From Acidobacteriota bacterium (GTDB lineage Bacteria > Acidobacteriota > Terriglobia > Acidiferrales > UBA7541), in NCBI GenBank assembly GCA_003224525.1, contig QHZB01000195.1, positions 1-64,000 of the forward strand: a DNA stretch of 64,000 nucleotides, given 5' to 3'. Made by a program: the position numbers and the translations under genes. Each line of letters opens with the position of its first letter. Positions within the stretch are counted from its first letter, which is position 1. Positions 55,601 to 63,798 of the stretch are shown here, one piece after another. Under the pieces are notes generated by a model that was given only the letters and a program-made list of their open reading frames with translations, was not told the origin of the DNA and made no database searches.

Positions 55601-56378
55601 GTGGTCCAAGACGCGATCGGACGCTGGCGACTTGCTCAACGGAGGTAGCCTGCGGGGCTACCGTGCTCCGTACGTTCCCGGATTCGGAATCCAGGGTGAT
55701 TACGGCTTGGCTTCCTTCGATATCCGCAATGTCTTCCACTTCAGCGGGGGTTACGAACTTCCCTTCGGCAAGAACAAGCGCTTCATGTCACAGGCCAGCG
55801 GCGTGACGAACAAGGTGGTTGGAGGCTGGAGCGTCAACTGGATCGCCACTCTTCAGGGTGGCCAGCCCATTACCCTCCCTTGCCCTTCGGACACGACCTC
55901 GGGAACGGGGTGCTATGCCCTCCTCGTTAAAGGGCAGGACCCGAAACTTGGACTGTACACCGACACCGCTCACGGGAGATTGAACTGGATTGGGAACCCG
56001 GCGGCATTTGCCCAGCCTTGCGTCTTGGGTGCCGGCGGGGTCGCCACCGCTTCTCCGACAGGATGCGTTCCTCTGACGGGCCTTGCCGCCTTGGGTGGCC
56101 CCCCTGGGCAGATACCAGGACCGGGATTCCACAGGCTGGACTTTTCGATCTTCAAGGACATTCCGTTCAACGAGCGCGTCCGTCTGCAATTCCGTGCGGA
56201 AATGTTCAACATTCTCAACCACCCGAATTTCAACTCTCCCGGATTCGGCGGCAACGGTGTTGTCGCTATCTCCGACTCGAACCATTTCAACAGTTCGACC
56301 TTCGGCGAAATCGGTTCAACTCGTGACGCTCCTAACGATCCGAGACAGATCCAATTCGCTCTGAAGCTTTACTATTAG
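52611..56378 (+). CDS. TonB-dependent receptor with carboxypeptidase-regulatory-like N-terminal domain (LacI-linked)
   Basis: This is an outer-membrane receptor of 1255 residues. The ATG follows AGGAGG by seven bases. The signal peptide ends near RLHAQ (residues 1-33). The CarboxypepD_reg-like domain is about 36-122 (GTILGTVADTSGAPINGAKV), the plug about 125-270 (NDLPLNGRNFTFLAQLAAG, NYLLDGIDNNSDTVDFLNG), and the barrel runs to the end in QFALKLYY with an aromatic terminus. Tight linkage with a LacI regulator and a strong promoter makes carbohydrate-related uptake plausible, though not proven. A strong hairpin terminator follows 18 bases after the stop. Confidence 0.95.
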   Translation: MNRKPISTWILRASLEMTAVVLFIFLSAQRLHAQVDAGTILGTVADTSGAPINGAKVTLTNEGTSASLSTITGPDGSYKFTPVRIGSYKLTASFQGFQTTTQTNVAVNVGADVVINFSLKPGEVTQIVEVSASTPVLETQSGSVGQVVDTRSVNDLPLNGRNFTFLAQLAAGVNTPQADTRGNAATGAFAANGLRPAQNNYLLDGIDNNSDTVDFLNGTNFVVLPPVDAIQEFKVQTTGFSAQFGRSGAAILNATIKSGTNELHGTLWEFLRNDKLDAADFFENANGVKKGEYRQNQFGLSAGGPVRIPHLFDGRNKVFFFGDYEGLRRIQGTVHQGSVPSLAERQSGYTDFSDLILAQASRPARPDALGRKIPVGTILDPATTRAVPGGFVRDPFFTPSAACPANTTDFSGANIAACKLNQIPAGRLDANAIKLLNLYPNPTNNAASALLSNFADSPALREHRNAFDARLDINFSQKDTLFFRFSYVDDPNLIPGIFGGIPDGGGFQEGSQTANAQQSALGWTHTISPTLINEARAGLSYLHTTRVSPAANDLSNLPLTNGGVMGIPQLSENGGLPAFGVNGLATLGSNAFLPSDEVSSTFQVTDDVTKIYSKHTFKMGFEFQHVKFSTLQPPWSRGQFNFDGVYTDIPNVGGGNTGRAQMLLTPIASTVLGGVDYVGGPNEVFVSNISLTDNGKNYYGTYINDDWKITPKLTLNLGVRWDFFGLVLEHHGNQANFIPSGGPLNGPTYLMPGGKNSCNNTFVSVSFTTLLAADGIKCLATNAYGSGLGNSQKTNFAPRFGFAYQVNPKLVARGGFGIFYNGFENRGFSPNIGENYPFQFNFHFNKPDETHPINNFAGCATATPAGGPTIATGFSCTPLSPLVVNASGLELRGIQFNYLTPYSMGGNLTVQYQLTPSMSVQAGYVTSLARHLESFPGANRVTQILDRTLSSSNFKPFKDFGEGSSYAATEGSSAYHALQTKVEKQFSGGLNFLATYTWSKTRSDAGDLLNGGSLRGYRAPYVPGFGIQGDYGLASFDIRNVFHFSGGYELPFGKNKRFMSQASGVTNKVVGGWSVNWIATLQGGQPITLPCPSDTTSGTGCYALLVKGQDPKLGLYTDTAHGRLNWIGNPAAFAQPCVLGAGGVATASPTGCVPLTGLAALGGPPGQIPGPGFHRLDFSIFKDIPFNERVRLQFRAEMFNILNHPNFNSPGFGGNGVVAISDSNHFNSSTFGEIGSTRDAPNDPRQIQFALKLYY

Positions 56379-56396
56379 GCCCAAGTGACACCCCGC

Positions 56397-56432
56397 AAAG
56401 GGCGCCCCAACCACCGGGTCGGGGCGCCCTTT
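56397..56432 (+). terminator. Rho-independent terminator after the TonB receptor
   Basis: This is a perfect 12-bp stem AAAGGGCGCCCC / GGGGCGCCCTTT with a 12-base loop, 18 bases after the receptor stop. The last three T's are followed by GTTCTC, so the T-tract is short. It could also work for the opposite strand. The following TPR gene may therefore have its own promoter or depend on readthrough. Confidence 0.75.
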
Positions 56433-56504
56433 GTTCTCACTCTGGCTTTCTCTGAATCCCCTACCCCCGCCGGCCACGGCGCGGTGGTAATCTGCAATAT
56501 CGTG

Positions 56505-57917
56505 ATGACGAGAAACCTGTCGATTTGGTCTGTTTTCGCGGCTCTTCTGGCGTGCCTGGCAGCGGCCGCTGCCGGCCCCCAGCAAAGCCAGGATTTGGAT
56601 CGCGAGTTCAAGGCGGCCGTCGCTCAATATGACTCTGGCCGGTATGCGGAAGCCGCCACGCAACTGGAGAACTTAGTGCGCGAAGCTCCGGAAAGTTTTG
56701 AAGTCCGTGAACTCCTGGGGTTGGTCTATTCCGCGCAATCGCAGGACGCCAGAGCCACCCAACACTTACAGAAGGCGGTCCTCCTCAAGCCGAACTCGAC
56801 GCCTGCCAGAACGAACCTCGCCGCCAATCTGGCCCGCCTGGGAAAGTTCGATCTCGCCGCCGAGCAATTCAAGAAAGCCGTCGAGCTTGAGCCGCGGAGC
56901 TTTGATACCAACCACAACCTGGGTGAATCCTACGTTCGCGCTGGGAAAGTCGCCGAGGCCGCTCCGTTCCTCGAAAAGGCTCAGCAAATCGATCCTGCTT
57001 CCTACGATAACGGCTACGACTTGTCCCTGGCTTACATTCAAACCGGCCGGCTCGCCGACGCCCGGCAACTGCTCCAGCATCTCCTGAAGCGAAAAAACAC
57101 TGCGGAATTGCACAACTTGCTGGGAGAAGTGGAAGAGAAAGACGGCAAATTCGTGCCTGCCGCAAATGAATACGAAATCGCCGCGCACATGGATCCCAGC
57201 GAGGGCAACCTGTTCGACTGGGGAAGTGAGCTCCTTCTCCACCGCACGCTCGGACCCGCCGTCGAAGTCTTTCAGCAAGCTTCCGATCGTTATCCCGCAT
57301 CGCAGCGCATTATGATCGGCCTAGGGATGGCTCTCTACGCGCGCGGTAACTATGACGACGCGGTCAAATCCTTGCTGAGGGCCGCCGATCTGAATCCCTC
57401 CGACCCCGGCTGCTATCTTTTTCTGTCCAAAGCCTACGACAGTTCCCCAAGCCAGGCTGCGGAAGTCATCGAGCGTTTCCGCCGTTTCGCGGAACTTCAG
57501 CCGCGCAATGCGCGGGCCCTCTACTACTACGCGATGAGTTTGTGGAAGGGCAAGCGGGCGCAAGATCCTGGCCTGGATCTCCATCAAATCGAATCGCTGC
57601 TGAAGAATTCGCTCGCGCTCGATCCCAAGCTCGCGGAAGTCCACCTGCAGTTGGGCAATCTCTACTCCGACCAGAACAAATATACCGAGGCCGTCCCGGA
57701 GTATGGACGCGCGCTTGAACTCAATCCCGATCTCGCCGACGCTCACTATCGCCTGGGCCAAGCGTACGTTCGAACCGGCGAAAAAGACCGCGCCCAGGAG
57801 CAGTTCCAGGTTTATCAACGAATCCGCGAACAGCACTTGGCCGATCTCGACAAACAAAGAGCGGAAATTCGGCAATTTGTTTATTCAGCGAAGGATTCCC
57901 CGTCCGCGAAACCGTGA
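56505..57917 (+). CDS. Secreted TPR protein (paralogue of the 38940 gene's TPR part)
   Basis: This is 470 residues with a signal peptide at 1-24 (IWSVFAALLACLAAAAAG) and about ten TPRs to the end. The block FDWGSELLLHRTLGPAVEVF and the following GLGMALYARGNYDDAVKSL match the TPR protein at 38940, including the C-terminal YRLGQAYVRTGEKDRAQEQF pattern. It differs by lacking the CarboxypepD-like domain. The ATG at 56505 was chosen for the signal peptide; the upstream open frame runs through the terminator hairpin and cannot be real. It starts the run of genes that includes the Tat phosphatase-like protein. Confidence 0.87.
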   Translation: MTRNLSIWSVFAALLACLAAAAAGPQQSQDLDREFKAAVAQYDSGRYAEAATQLENLVREAPESFEVRELLGLVYSAQSQDARATQHLQKAVLLKPNSTPARTNLAANLARLGKFDLAAEQFKKAVELEPRSFDTNHNLGESYVRAGKVAEAAPFLEKAQQIDPASYDNGYDLSLAYIQTGRLADARQLLQHLLKRKNTAELHNLLGEVEEKDGKFVPAANEYEIAAHMDPSEGNLFDWGSELLLHRTLGPAVEVFQQASDRYPASQRIMIGLGMALYARGNYDDAVKSLLRAADLNPSDPGCYLFLSKAYDSSPSQAAEVIERFRRFAELQPRNARALYYYAMSLWKGKRAQDPGLDLHQIESLLKNSLALDPKLAEVHLQLGNLYSDQNKYTEAVPEYGRALELNPDLADAHYRLGQAYVRTGEKDRAQEQFQVYQRIREQHLADLDKQRAEIRQFVYSAKDSPSAKP

Positions 57918-58032
57918 TTCAGTCCGGCTTTTGCGACGCGGACAGGGGAAAATTAAGATGCCGCGCTTCTGATGGATGTCTTGACACCGGTTCTGCCGCG
58001 TCGTAGTTTTTACGGAAAGCGTTCCATTTGCA

Positions 58033-59241
58033 ATGAGTTCCCACTGTTCACTGCAGACCGCCAAGGACCGGGCTCGCCTGGCCGCCACGAGAGCATCCGC
58101 TCCCCAAGAACTCGCACGGCAACTCGCCTGCAGCCGCCGCGAATTTTTGCGTAGAGCCGCGGGGGTGGCGCTGGGCAGTTCCCTGCTGCCCTCCAGCCTG
58201 ATCGCTCGAGCGGGTATCTCTACCAATAAGCGGAAGGTAGTAGTCATCACCTTCGGCGGCGGCGCGCGGGACCAGGAAACGTTCGCCCCTGAAGGGCAGG
58301 AAAACATCCCGCATCTGATACGCGAACTCATCCCGCAGTCAACCTTCTTCACGCAAGTGGTGAATCGCGGAATCCTGGGCCACTACGTGGCAACCGCAAG
58401 CCTGGCAACCGGCGTCTATGAAACGATCAACAACTTTGCTTCCCTTCCCCCGGAACACCCCACAGTGTTTGAGTACTTCCGCAAGGACTTGAAGCGTCCC
58501 GCCTCCGACGCGTGGGTCGTTGCTCCCAGCAACGGGTTCAATCGCATTGGAGAAAGCAGCCACCGTTCCTACGGTCCAGGCTTGGGAGCAAGAGTGATTC
58601 TGCCAAAGCATCTCTTGACGGCGGCAACTTCCGGCGGCGGCACGGACTACGAACATTTGCTGCGTGACAACTATGAAACGCCGTTCTACACCCCGGAACT
58701 CGGCGGCGGCGAATTTGCATTGCAGCAATTGGGAATGATGCTGAAACTCTCGGTCGATGACTTCAAGACCCACGCGCGGACGTTGTCGAGCCCCGACGAG
58801 CTCTCGGTGTATATCGTGCGCCAGTTGATGCGCCAACAGGCGCCCAGCCTCCTGTGGATCACCATGCACGATATCGATATCGCCCACGCCGGAGCCTTTT
58901 CCCTCTACGTTGACGGTATTCGGCGCACCGACCGCCTCTGCGCGGACATCTGGAAAACCATCCAGAGCGAGCCGGAATACGCCGGTAAGACGACTCTCTT
59001 TATTCTGCCGGACTTTGGCCGCGACTCGGACGACGATTCCGGTGGCAACGGATTCCAGCATCATCGCACCGGCGATGCGCCCTCCCGCACCACCTGGATG
59101 ATGGCGCTGGGCGCCGGCGTGCGCGAGGGAGTGGTTTTCGACCGCCCGATGGAATCGACCGATCTCGTGCCAACCCTCGGCTCGATGCTGGGATTTTCTC
59201 CCGCGCTCGCACAGGGCAAGCCGATACCGGAGCTCTTGTAG
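58033..59241 (+). CDS. Tat-exported alkaline-phosphatase/sulfatase-superfamily protein
   Basis: This is a 402-residue protein with a twin-arginine leader at about residues 34-60 (CSRREFLRRAAGVALGSS). Metal-site motifs of the alkaline-phosphatase superfamily are visible: DIDIAHAG (two Asp and a His), LPDFGRDSD and FQHHRTGD. The usual first motif with an Asp-Gly is replaced by ITFGGGARDQETF, so one metal ligand or the nucleophile may be different or lost. The best description is a sulfatase/phosphatase-like hydrolase; a DUF1501-type relation is also possible. It lies 115 bases after the TPR gene and 5 bases before the next. Confidence 0.7.
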   Translation: MSSHCSLQTAKDRARLAATRASAPQELARQLACSRREFLRRAAGVALGSSLLPSSLIARAGISTNKRKVVVITFGGGARDQETFAPEGQENIPHLIRELIPQSTFFTQVVNRGILGHYVATASLATGVYETINNFASLPPEHPTVFEYFRKDLKRPASDAWVVAPSNGFNRIGESSHRSYGPGLGARVILPKHLLTAATSGGGTDYEHLLRDNYETPFYTPELGGGEFALQQLGMMLKLSVDDFKTHARTLSSPDELSVYIVRQLMRQQAPSLLWITMHDIDIAHAGAFSLYVDGIRRTDRLCADIWKTIQSEPEYAGKTTLFILPDFGRDSDDDSGGNGFQHHRTGDAPSRTTWMMALGAGVREGVVFDRPMESTDLVPTLGSMLGFSPALAQGKPIPELL

Positions 59242-59246
59242 ATTCT

Positions 59247-60452
59247 ATGCTCCCAGCCGACCTCAAACCGGAGCAGTTCAATGGCTATCCGCCGGAAGCA
59301 AGAAAACTGGTCACCGGCCACGTCGCCGCGCTGCAGCAGCTGCCACTGAGCTTCTTGCCGAGCCTATTGCGAGAGGTTATTGAATACGATTTCAAATTCC
59401 CCGCCGAGCGCCGGGCGCTGGAAAACGAACTTGCGAATCTGAAGTCTCTTTCTGCGGAACAGATAAAGGACTGGTTTCAAGGATTCGCGCAAATCCTTCT
59501 TTCCTCCCAGCTCGAACATTCTGATTGGGTCAATGCGCCCGGCCAGTTCGTGGAACAACTGTCGTCATACCTTTGGACTACCCACCAACTGGATGCCTTT
59601 CGGACCGCGGCGCTTGCCTACGCCGATCGTTTGCGGGCTGTTGCGCCGCCGGAACTGCCTCCGGCGCGGCGTCTCGGAATCACCGTCATCGGCCAGGGAG
59701 TTGCCACACATGACGAGCCCCTCTTTCGCAAACTCCGTGCGCATGGCGCGTATTTCAGCGGCGTCAAGCCGGAGAACGGGCTGGAACTTCTTCTGAATCT
59801 GGTAGCCGCTCGAGCCAAGGCGCATCCCGTTCCCTATGGCCACTGGTACATCGATGGCGGGCAAGCAGCCCCTTACGACCCCGTGCTTACGTGCGTCTCC
59901 TATCACGCCCTGGAATCAGTGCGCGCGGCTTTGTCAGGCAAAATTCGCGCCGAAATCGAGCGGCCCGGGATGGGACCGGAGGCGCTGCGCACGATTCTCG
60001 CGCAGATGCGTCCCGCGGATCTCGGTCTGGGCAAGGCCGGCGAAGCAGTGCTGGATCGCTTTCAGGTCAAGCTGCTGACCGAAGGCTCCGGTACGCAGGT
60101 TTTCAGCACCACCTTCGCCCAATGGGCGGCGCGCGAAGCCCTGCGGCGAGCCCAGCCGCTCACCTTGCTAGTCCGCTTCGCTCCGCGCCAAAGGCAGAAG
60201 CCGATGAACGAAATGCTCTCCGCGAGCCATGACGTTGCTGAACTTGATCCCCTCGGCTCCCTGATCGATGCGGACATGGGGGCTTATTACAACTGGCTGA
60301 ACCTGCAACGGCTCCCAGGAGCCGAGCAATCTTCGTTCCTCGTCTGGTTCGAAGGTCACCACGAAGCGATTGCCATCGGACCTTCCTTGCCGCGCGGCAC
60401 CGAATCCAATGCTGCCGCCGGGTTGGACCAGTTATTGGCCTGGGCAAGCTAG
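59247..60452 (+). CDS. Unknown protein, 401 residues, in operon with the Tat phosphatase-like gene
   Basis: There is no recognised domain. There is no signal peptide or membrane segment, so it is predicted cytoplasmic. The N-terminal third is helical (FLPSLLREVIEYDFKF, LENELANLKSLSAEQIKDWF). The middle holds RRLGITVIGQGVATHDEPLF and HWYIDGGQAAPYDPVLTCVS, and the C-terminus carries FLVWFEGHHEAIAIGPSLP. The spacing of 5 bases to the upstream gene shows co-transcription. It could be a maturation partner or handle the product of the exported enzyme, but no function can be given. Confidence 0.6.
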   Translation: MLPADLKPEQFNGYPPEARKLVTGHVAALQQLPLSFLPSLLREVIEYDFKFPAERRALENELANLKSLSAEQIKDWFQGFAQILLSSQLEHSDWVNAPGQFVEQLSSYLWTTHQLDAFRTAALAYADRLRAVAPPELPPARRLGITVIGQGVATHDEPLFRKLRAHGAYFSGVKPENGLELLLNLVAARAKAHPVPYGHWYIDGGQAAPYDPVLTCVSYHALESVRAALSGKIRAEIERPGMGPEALRTILAQMRPADLGLGKAGEAVLDRFQVKLLTEGSGTQVFSTTFAQWAAREALRRAQPLTLLVRFAPRQRQKPMNEMLSASHDVAELDPLGSLIDADMGAYYNWLNLQRLPGAEQSSFLVWFEGHHEAIAIGPSLPRGTESNAAAGLDQLLAWAS

Positions 60453-60490
60453 CGGCAGTACACATTTTTTATTCGATCGAAAGGAAGGCT

Positions 60491-60530
60491 ATGGACAGAC
60501 GCGACTTTCTGAAGACGACGAGCCCGGGCA
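60491..60530 (+). pseudogene. 5' end of a Tat-signal gene cut off by an insertion-sequence remnant
   Basis: AAGGAAGG then ATG GAC opens a frame reading MDRRDFLKTT, the classical start of a Tat-exported protein. After this the frame loses any leader character and stops at 60577 inside decayed transposase DNA. The gene would have been the fourth of the preceding operon. The exact junction is uncertain (60521-60545). Confidence 0.5.
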
Positions 60531-60532
60531 GC

Positions 60533-60890
60533 CCATTGCCGATAGCCAGCGCCGAATGTAAACGGCACCGATTGTAGTACTGTTCGATGAAGGCCTCGAT
60601 GAGCAAGTGTTCTAAGTCTCAGTAGTGGTTCGCATAAATCTCCTCCCGTTTGAGCGTCTTCATGAAGCAACTGGCGTTGTCATAGGGGTTCGCCGGCCGA
60701 CTCATGCTCGGGATCATCTGGTGCTTTCGCAAGATCTTCACGTAGTCTCCAGAAGCGTACTGCACACCACGGTCGGACGGACGCTCGCGAGCCGGTTGCC
60801 GATCGCGGCTCTGCTGTAATTCTCGACGCGTTTTTCATGCGACTGGGGAGATTCAGATACTGCTTGGAAGAAATCATGGCCGTCATTGGT
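60533..60890 (-). pseudogene. Decayed IS3-family transposase (orfB, DDE integrase core) fragment
   Basis: On the minus strand one frame reads SDRGVQYASGDYVKIL, then MSRPANPYDNASC, FMKTLKREEIYANHY, a stop at 60619-60621, and then EQYYNRCRLHSAL. These are the conserved C-terminal blocks of IS3-group transposases. The usual ES after NASC (the catalytic Glu) has been lost and the C-terminal GYR motif is shifted out of frame. Upstream sequence to about 60890 keeps only weak traces. The element is inactive and its ends are eroded. Confidence 0.8.
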
Positions 60891-60912
60891 GCAGAACGAG
60901 GTGATGCCAAAT

Positions 60913-63408
60913 CTACTCCGCCCTGAGAGCCTCGATGGGGTCCGTGGTGGCGGCGCGCAGCGCAGGCACCATTGCCGCCAGAATCGTTACGATCACCAGA
61001 GTTCCAGCCACGCCGGCGATCGTCGAAGGATCGTAAGCCGAAACTCCGTAGAGCATCGCGGATACGAACCGCACTGTGAAGAGCAGCGCAATCGCCCCCA
61101 ACAGCAGTCCCAAGGCCAGCAATCCGAAGGCTTCCCTTAAGACCATCCGCAGCACCATCCCGCGCGTCGCGCCCAGTGCCATGCGTACGCCAAGCTCGCT
61201 GGTCCTTTGCGCCAGGCCCGCCGAGAGCAGGCCATATAGCCCGAGCGCGCTCAAGAGCAATGCCAGCACGCCAAAGAAATTCGCCAGTAGGGTGATCAAT
61301 TCTTGACTCCCCAACGCAGCGTCCATTTGTTCGCGCAGCGTAACGAAGATCACCAACGGCACCGTCGGCGCAATCTCCGCAATCGTTTTGCGAAAAGCCG
61401 CAATCGCCTGCGCCTTTGTTCGCGAATGTATCAAGAACACCAGGTTCCCCAGATTATCGATCCGTTGCGCCGATAAGGGCAGGTAGATAGTCCGCGGCGG
61501 CCCTTCCCGGATGTCGGAAAACTTAGCGTCTTCCGCCAATCCAATCACCCGGCATGCCACCGGTTCGGGAAACTCCTTGGCATCCTTGCTGCGCATATAT
61601 CTTCCCAACGCCTGCTCATGCGGAAAGAAAAACGCGGCGGCCGACTGGTTCAAGATACACACGTTGAGTTGACGCTCATTTTTCTCAAACTCGCGGCCCG
61701 CCAGGATGCGCGTCTTCATCGCCCGGAAGTATCCGGGGCCAACATCGTTATAAGCCAACTTGGTATCCTCGGGCGGATTGGGCCCGTCGGCCACGGCCTG
61801 AAAATCGGCAACAATCTTTTCTCCGGTCATCGGCGTCTGCGACGTGGCGGCCGCCGCATCCACAGCCGGCATCTCCATCAGCCGGTCCACGATGCGCTGA
61901 TAGAGGTTCAGCCTGGCGTCGCCTTTTTGATGCAGGAGGTACAGCGGAGAGGTTTGTATCGTGACGTGGTCCAAGTCGAAACCCGTGTTCTCGCTGCGGA
62001 GCTTGATCACGCTTTGTGACAGCAGCACTGCCAGCACCACCAACACCATCGACATCGCCACCTGAATCGGAACAAACATGCGCCCGGCGATCTGCCGGCG
62101 CCCGCCCAAGGTGTTGCGGGCTTTCAACAGCAAACCTGGGTCGGTGTGCGCGGCTCGCCACGCTGGCACTGTGCCGGAGATCAGAGTGGTCAACACCGCG
62201 AACAGCGCCGTCATCCAGAAAATCGCCTTGTCGGGATGCACAGACATCGATTCGAACATCATCGGGTCGCGGAAGAAATGCAGTAAGAAGCTGCTGCCGT
62301 ACCAGGCCGCGATGGCACCCAAGCCGCTGCCGGCGATGGCGATCACAAAACCCTCCGTCAGATACTGACGCACCAGCCGAACGGACGAAGCCCCTACCGC
62401 CGTACGCACCGCAAACTCACGCTGCCGCGCGGCGACACGCGATAGCATCAGGCCGCCAATGTTGACGCAGCACAGCAGCAACACCGCTCCCACCAGGCCC
62501 TGCATCAAATACAAAGGCTTGGCGTACGTCCGGCTCACGTAGGTCGGCAATCCACTCCGCGCGGAGCTGACCTTCAGGTAGGCCTTCTCGACGTACGGAT
62601 CATGCTGAAACCGGGGAGGAATAAACCGGTCGAACAAACTTTTCTGCAGGAGCGCCAACTCGGCATTTGCCTGCGCCAGCGAAACTCCCGGTTTCAGCCG
62701 CCCGATCACCGAACAGCCAAAAGCGGAATCCGGATCGTCCAGCACATCCTTATTCGCCAGAACCGATGCGAACTGGAAAGGCAGGTACATCTTCGGCTCT
62801 TCGCCTGGCCACACCCCATGGAAGTCGGGCGGCGTAATACCCACTACTGTTACTGGCACGTCTGAAATCTTGATCTGCTTGCCCACGATATCCGAGGCAC
62901 GGCCGTAGAAATCGCTCCAGAAGCCGTAGCTCAAGACGACCGGCCAGCCTCCGCTGGGTCCGCCCCGCACATCGTCATACCCGGCGATCAAACGGCCCCG
63001 GTATGGTTGAACTCCCAGCAGATCGAAGGCGTTGCCGCTGACCATTACTGCAAAATATCCTCGGACCGATCCTTCCTTGTCTTTGATCAGAACTTGGCCG
63101 CCATCCCAGGCGGAAAGGTCTCGGAACGAGGACTGTTGCTCGCGCAGCCCTTGCAGCATTCGGTACGGCATGAAGGCGTTGTTCTCTTCCGAATCGGGCT
63201 CCGCCGCGCTGGGTATCCCCACCTTCACCAGATGAAACGCGTCGGGCGTTGGCAAACTCCGCAGCACCAGCCCATAGAGCAGCGTAAAGATGGCGGTGTT
63301 TGCGCCGATGCCGAGCGCCAATGTGAGGACCGCCGTAAGGGACAGGACAGGGTTTTTGCGGAGCGACCGCAGGGCCAACACGACATCGCGATACCAGCTG
63401 CTCAGCAT
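60913..63408 (-). CDS. ADOP/MacB-type ABC transporter permease (FtsX domains)
   Basis: This is an 831-residue inner-membrane protein: N-terminal helix (LTAVLTLALGIGANTAIFTLL), MacB-like periplasmic domain, a first FtsX domain (LLCCVNIGGLMLSRVAARQ, VRTAVGASSVRLVRQ), a second periplasmic region and a C-terminal FtsX domain (VLALLLSALGLYGLLSAG, ELGVRMALGATRGMVLRM), ending DPIEALRAE as the family does. The ATG at 63408 is chosen because the longer frame lacks similarity. No partner ATPase is present. It is full length, in contrast to the copy at 28023. Confidence 0.9.
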   Translation of the reverse strand: MLSSWYRDVVLALRSLRKNPVLSLTAVLTLALGIGANTAIFTLLYGLVLRSLPTPDAFHLVKVGIPSAAEPDSEENNAFMPYRMLQGLREQQSSFRDLSAWDGGQVLIKDKEGSVRGYFAVMVSGNAFDLLGVQPYRGRLIAGYDDVRGGPSGGWPVVLSYGFWSDFYGRASDIVGKQIKISDVPVTVVGITPPDFHGVWPGEEPKMYLPFQFASVLANKDVLDDPDSAFGCSVIGRLKPGVSLAQANAELALLQKSLFDRFIPPRFQHDPYVEKAYLKVSSARSGLPTYVSRTYAKPLYLMQGLVGAVLLLCCVNIGGLMLSRVAARQREFAVRTAVGASSVRLVRQYLTEGFVIAIAGSGLGAIAAWYGSSFLLHFFRDPMMFESMSVHPDKAIFWMTALFAVLTTLISGTVPAWRAAHTDPGLLLKARNTLGGRRQIAGRMFVPIQVAMSMVLVVLAVLLSQSVIKLRSENTGFDLDHVTIQTSPLYLLHQKGDARLNLYQRIVDRLMEMPAVDAAAATSQTPMTGEKIVADFQAVADGPNPPEDTKLAYNDVGPGYFRAMKTRILAGREFEKNERQLNVCILNQSAAAFFFPHEQALGRYMRSKDAKEFPEPVACRVIGLAEDAKFSDIREGPPRTIYLPLSAQRIDNLGNLVFLIHSRTKAQAIAAFRKTIAEIAPTVPLVIFVTLREQMDAALGSQELITLLANFFGVLALLLSALGLYGLLSAGLAQRTSELGVRMALGATRGMVLRMVLREAFGLLALGLLLGAIALLFTVRFVSAMLYGVSAYDPSTIAGVAGTLVIVTILAAMVPALRAATTDPIEALRAE

Positions 63409-63798
63409 GGGTTGAGTGTACTCCGAAAGTGACCTTCTGTTGGAGGCCCGGCGCTCGGCTTGCTGGCTAGGGGTTGCTCGGGGAAAAAAAACCACGGCGC
63501 GTGTCGGGCGCTGATATTAACTGAAATCTTCCCGTTCTGAGAGTTGCCATTTTCCCAACTATCTTAAGTCCCGCTAAGTCTTAGAGCTTTAACGGAAGCG
63601 CGCTTCGCGAAGTAGGTGACGGGAGTAAGGTGCTGTGGCGCGCCCTCGGTAAAGCGACTTGGAGGGAGCCGCGCGGGTTTGCGGCGGACGCGGAACCTAT
63701 GCAAGTTGAAGCCGGAAAAAGAGATTTGTTCGGCGACAAGGCGAACGGCAACGGACCGTGCCAAAGCACGCAGAGTTTTCTTGATGGAAAGAGTTGTT
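63409..63798. other. Gene-free spacer, likely tail of a decayed mobile element
   Basis: This is 390 bases upstream of the ADOP permease without a supported gene. Its right part is continuous with the transposase remnant at 63799 and probably belongs to that element. Small open frames on both strands are biased and without motifs. The permease promoter was not identified. Confidence 0.4.
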
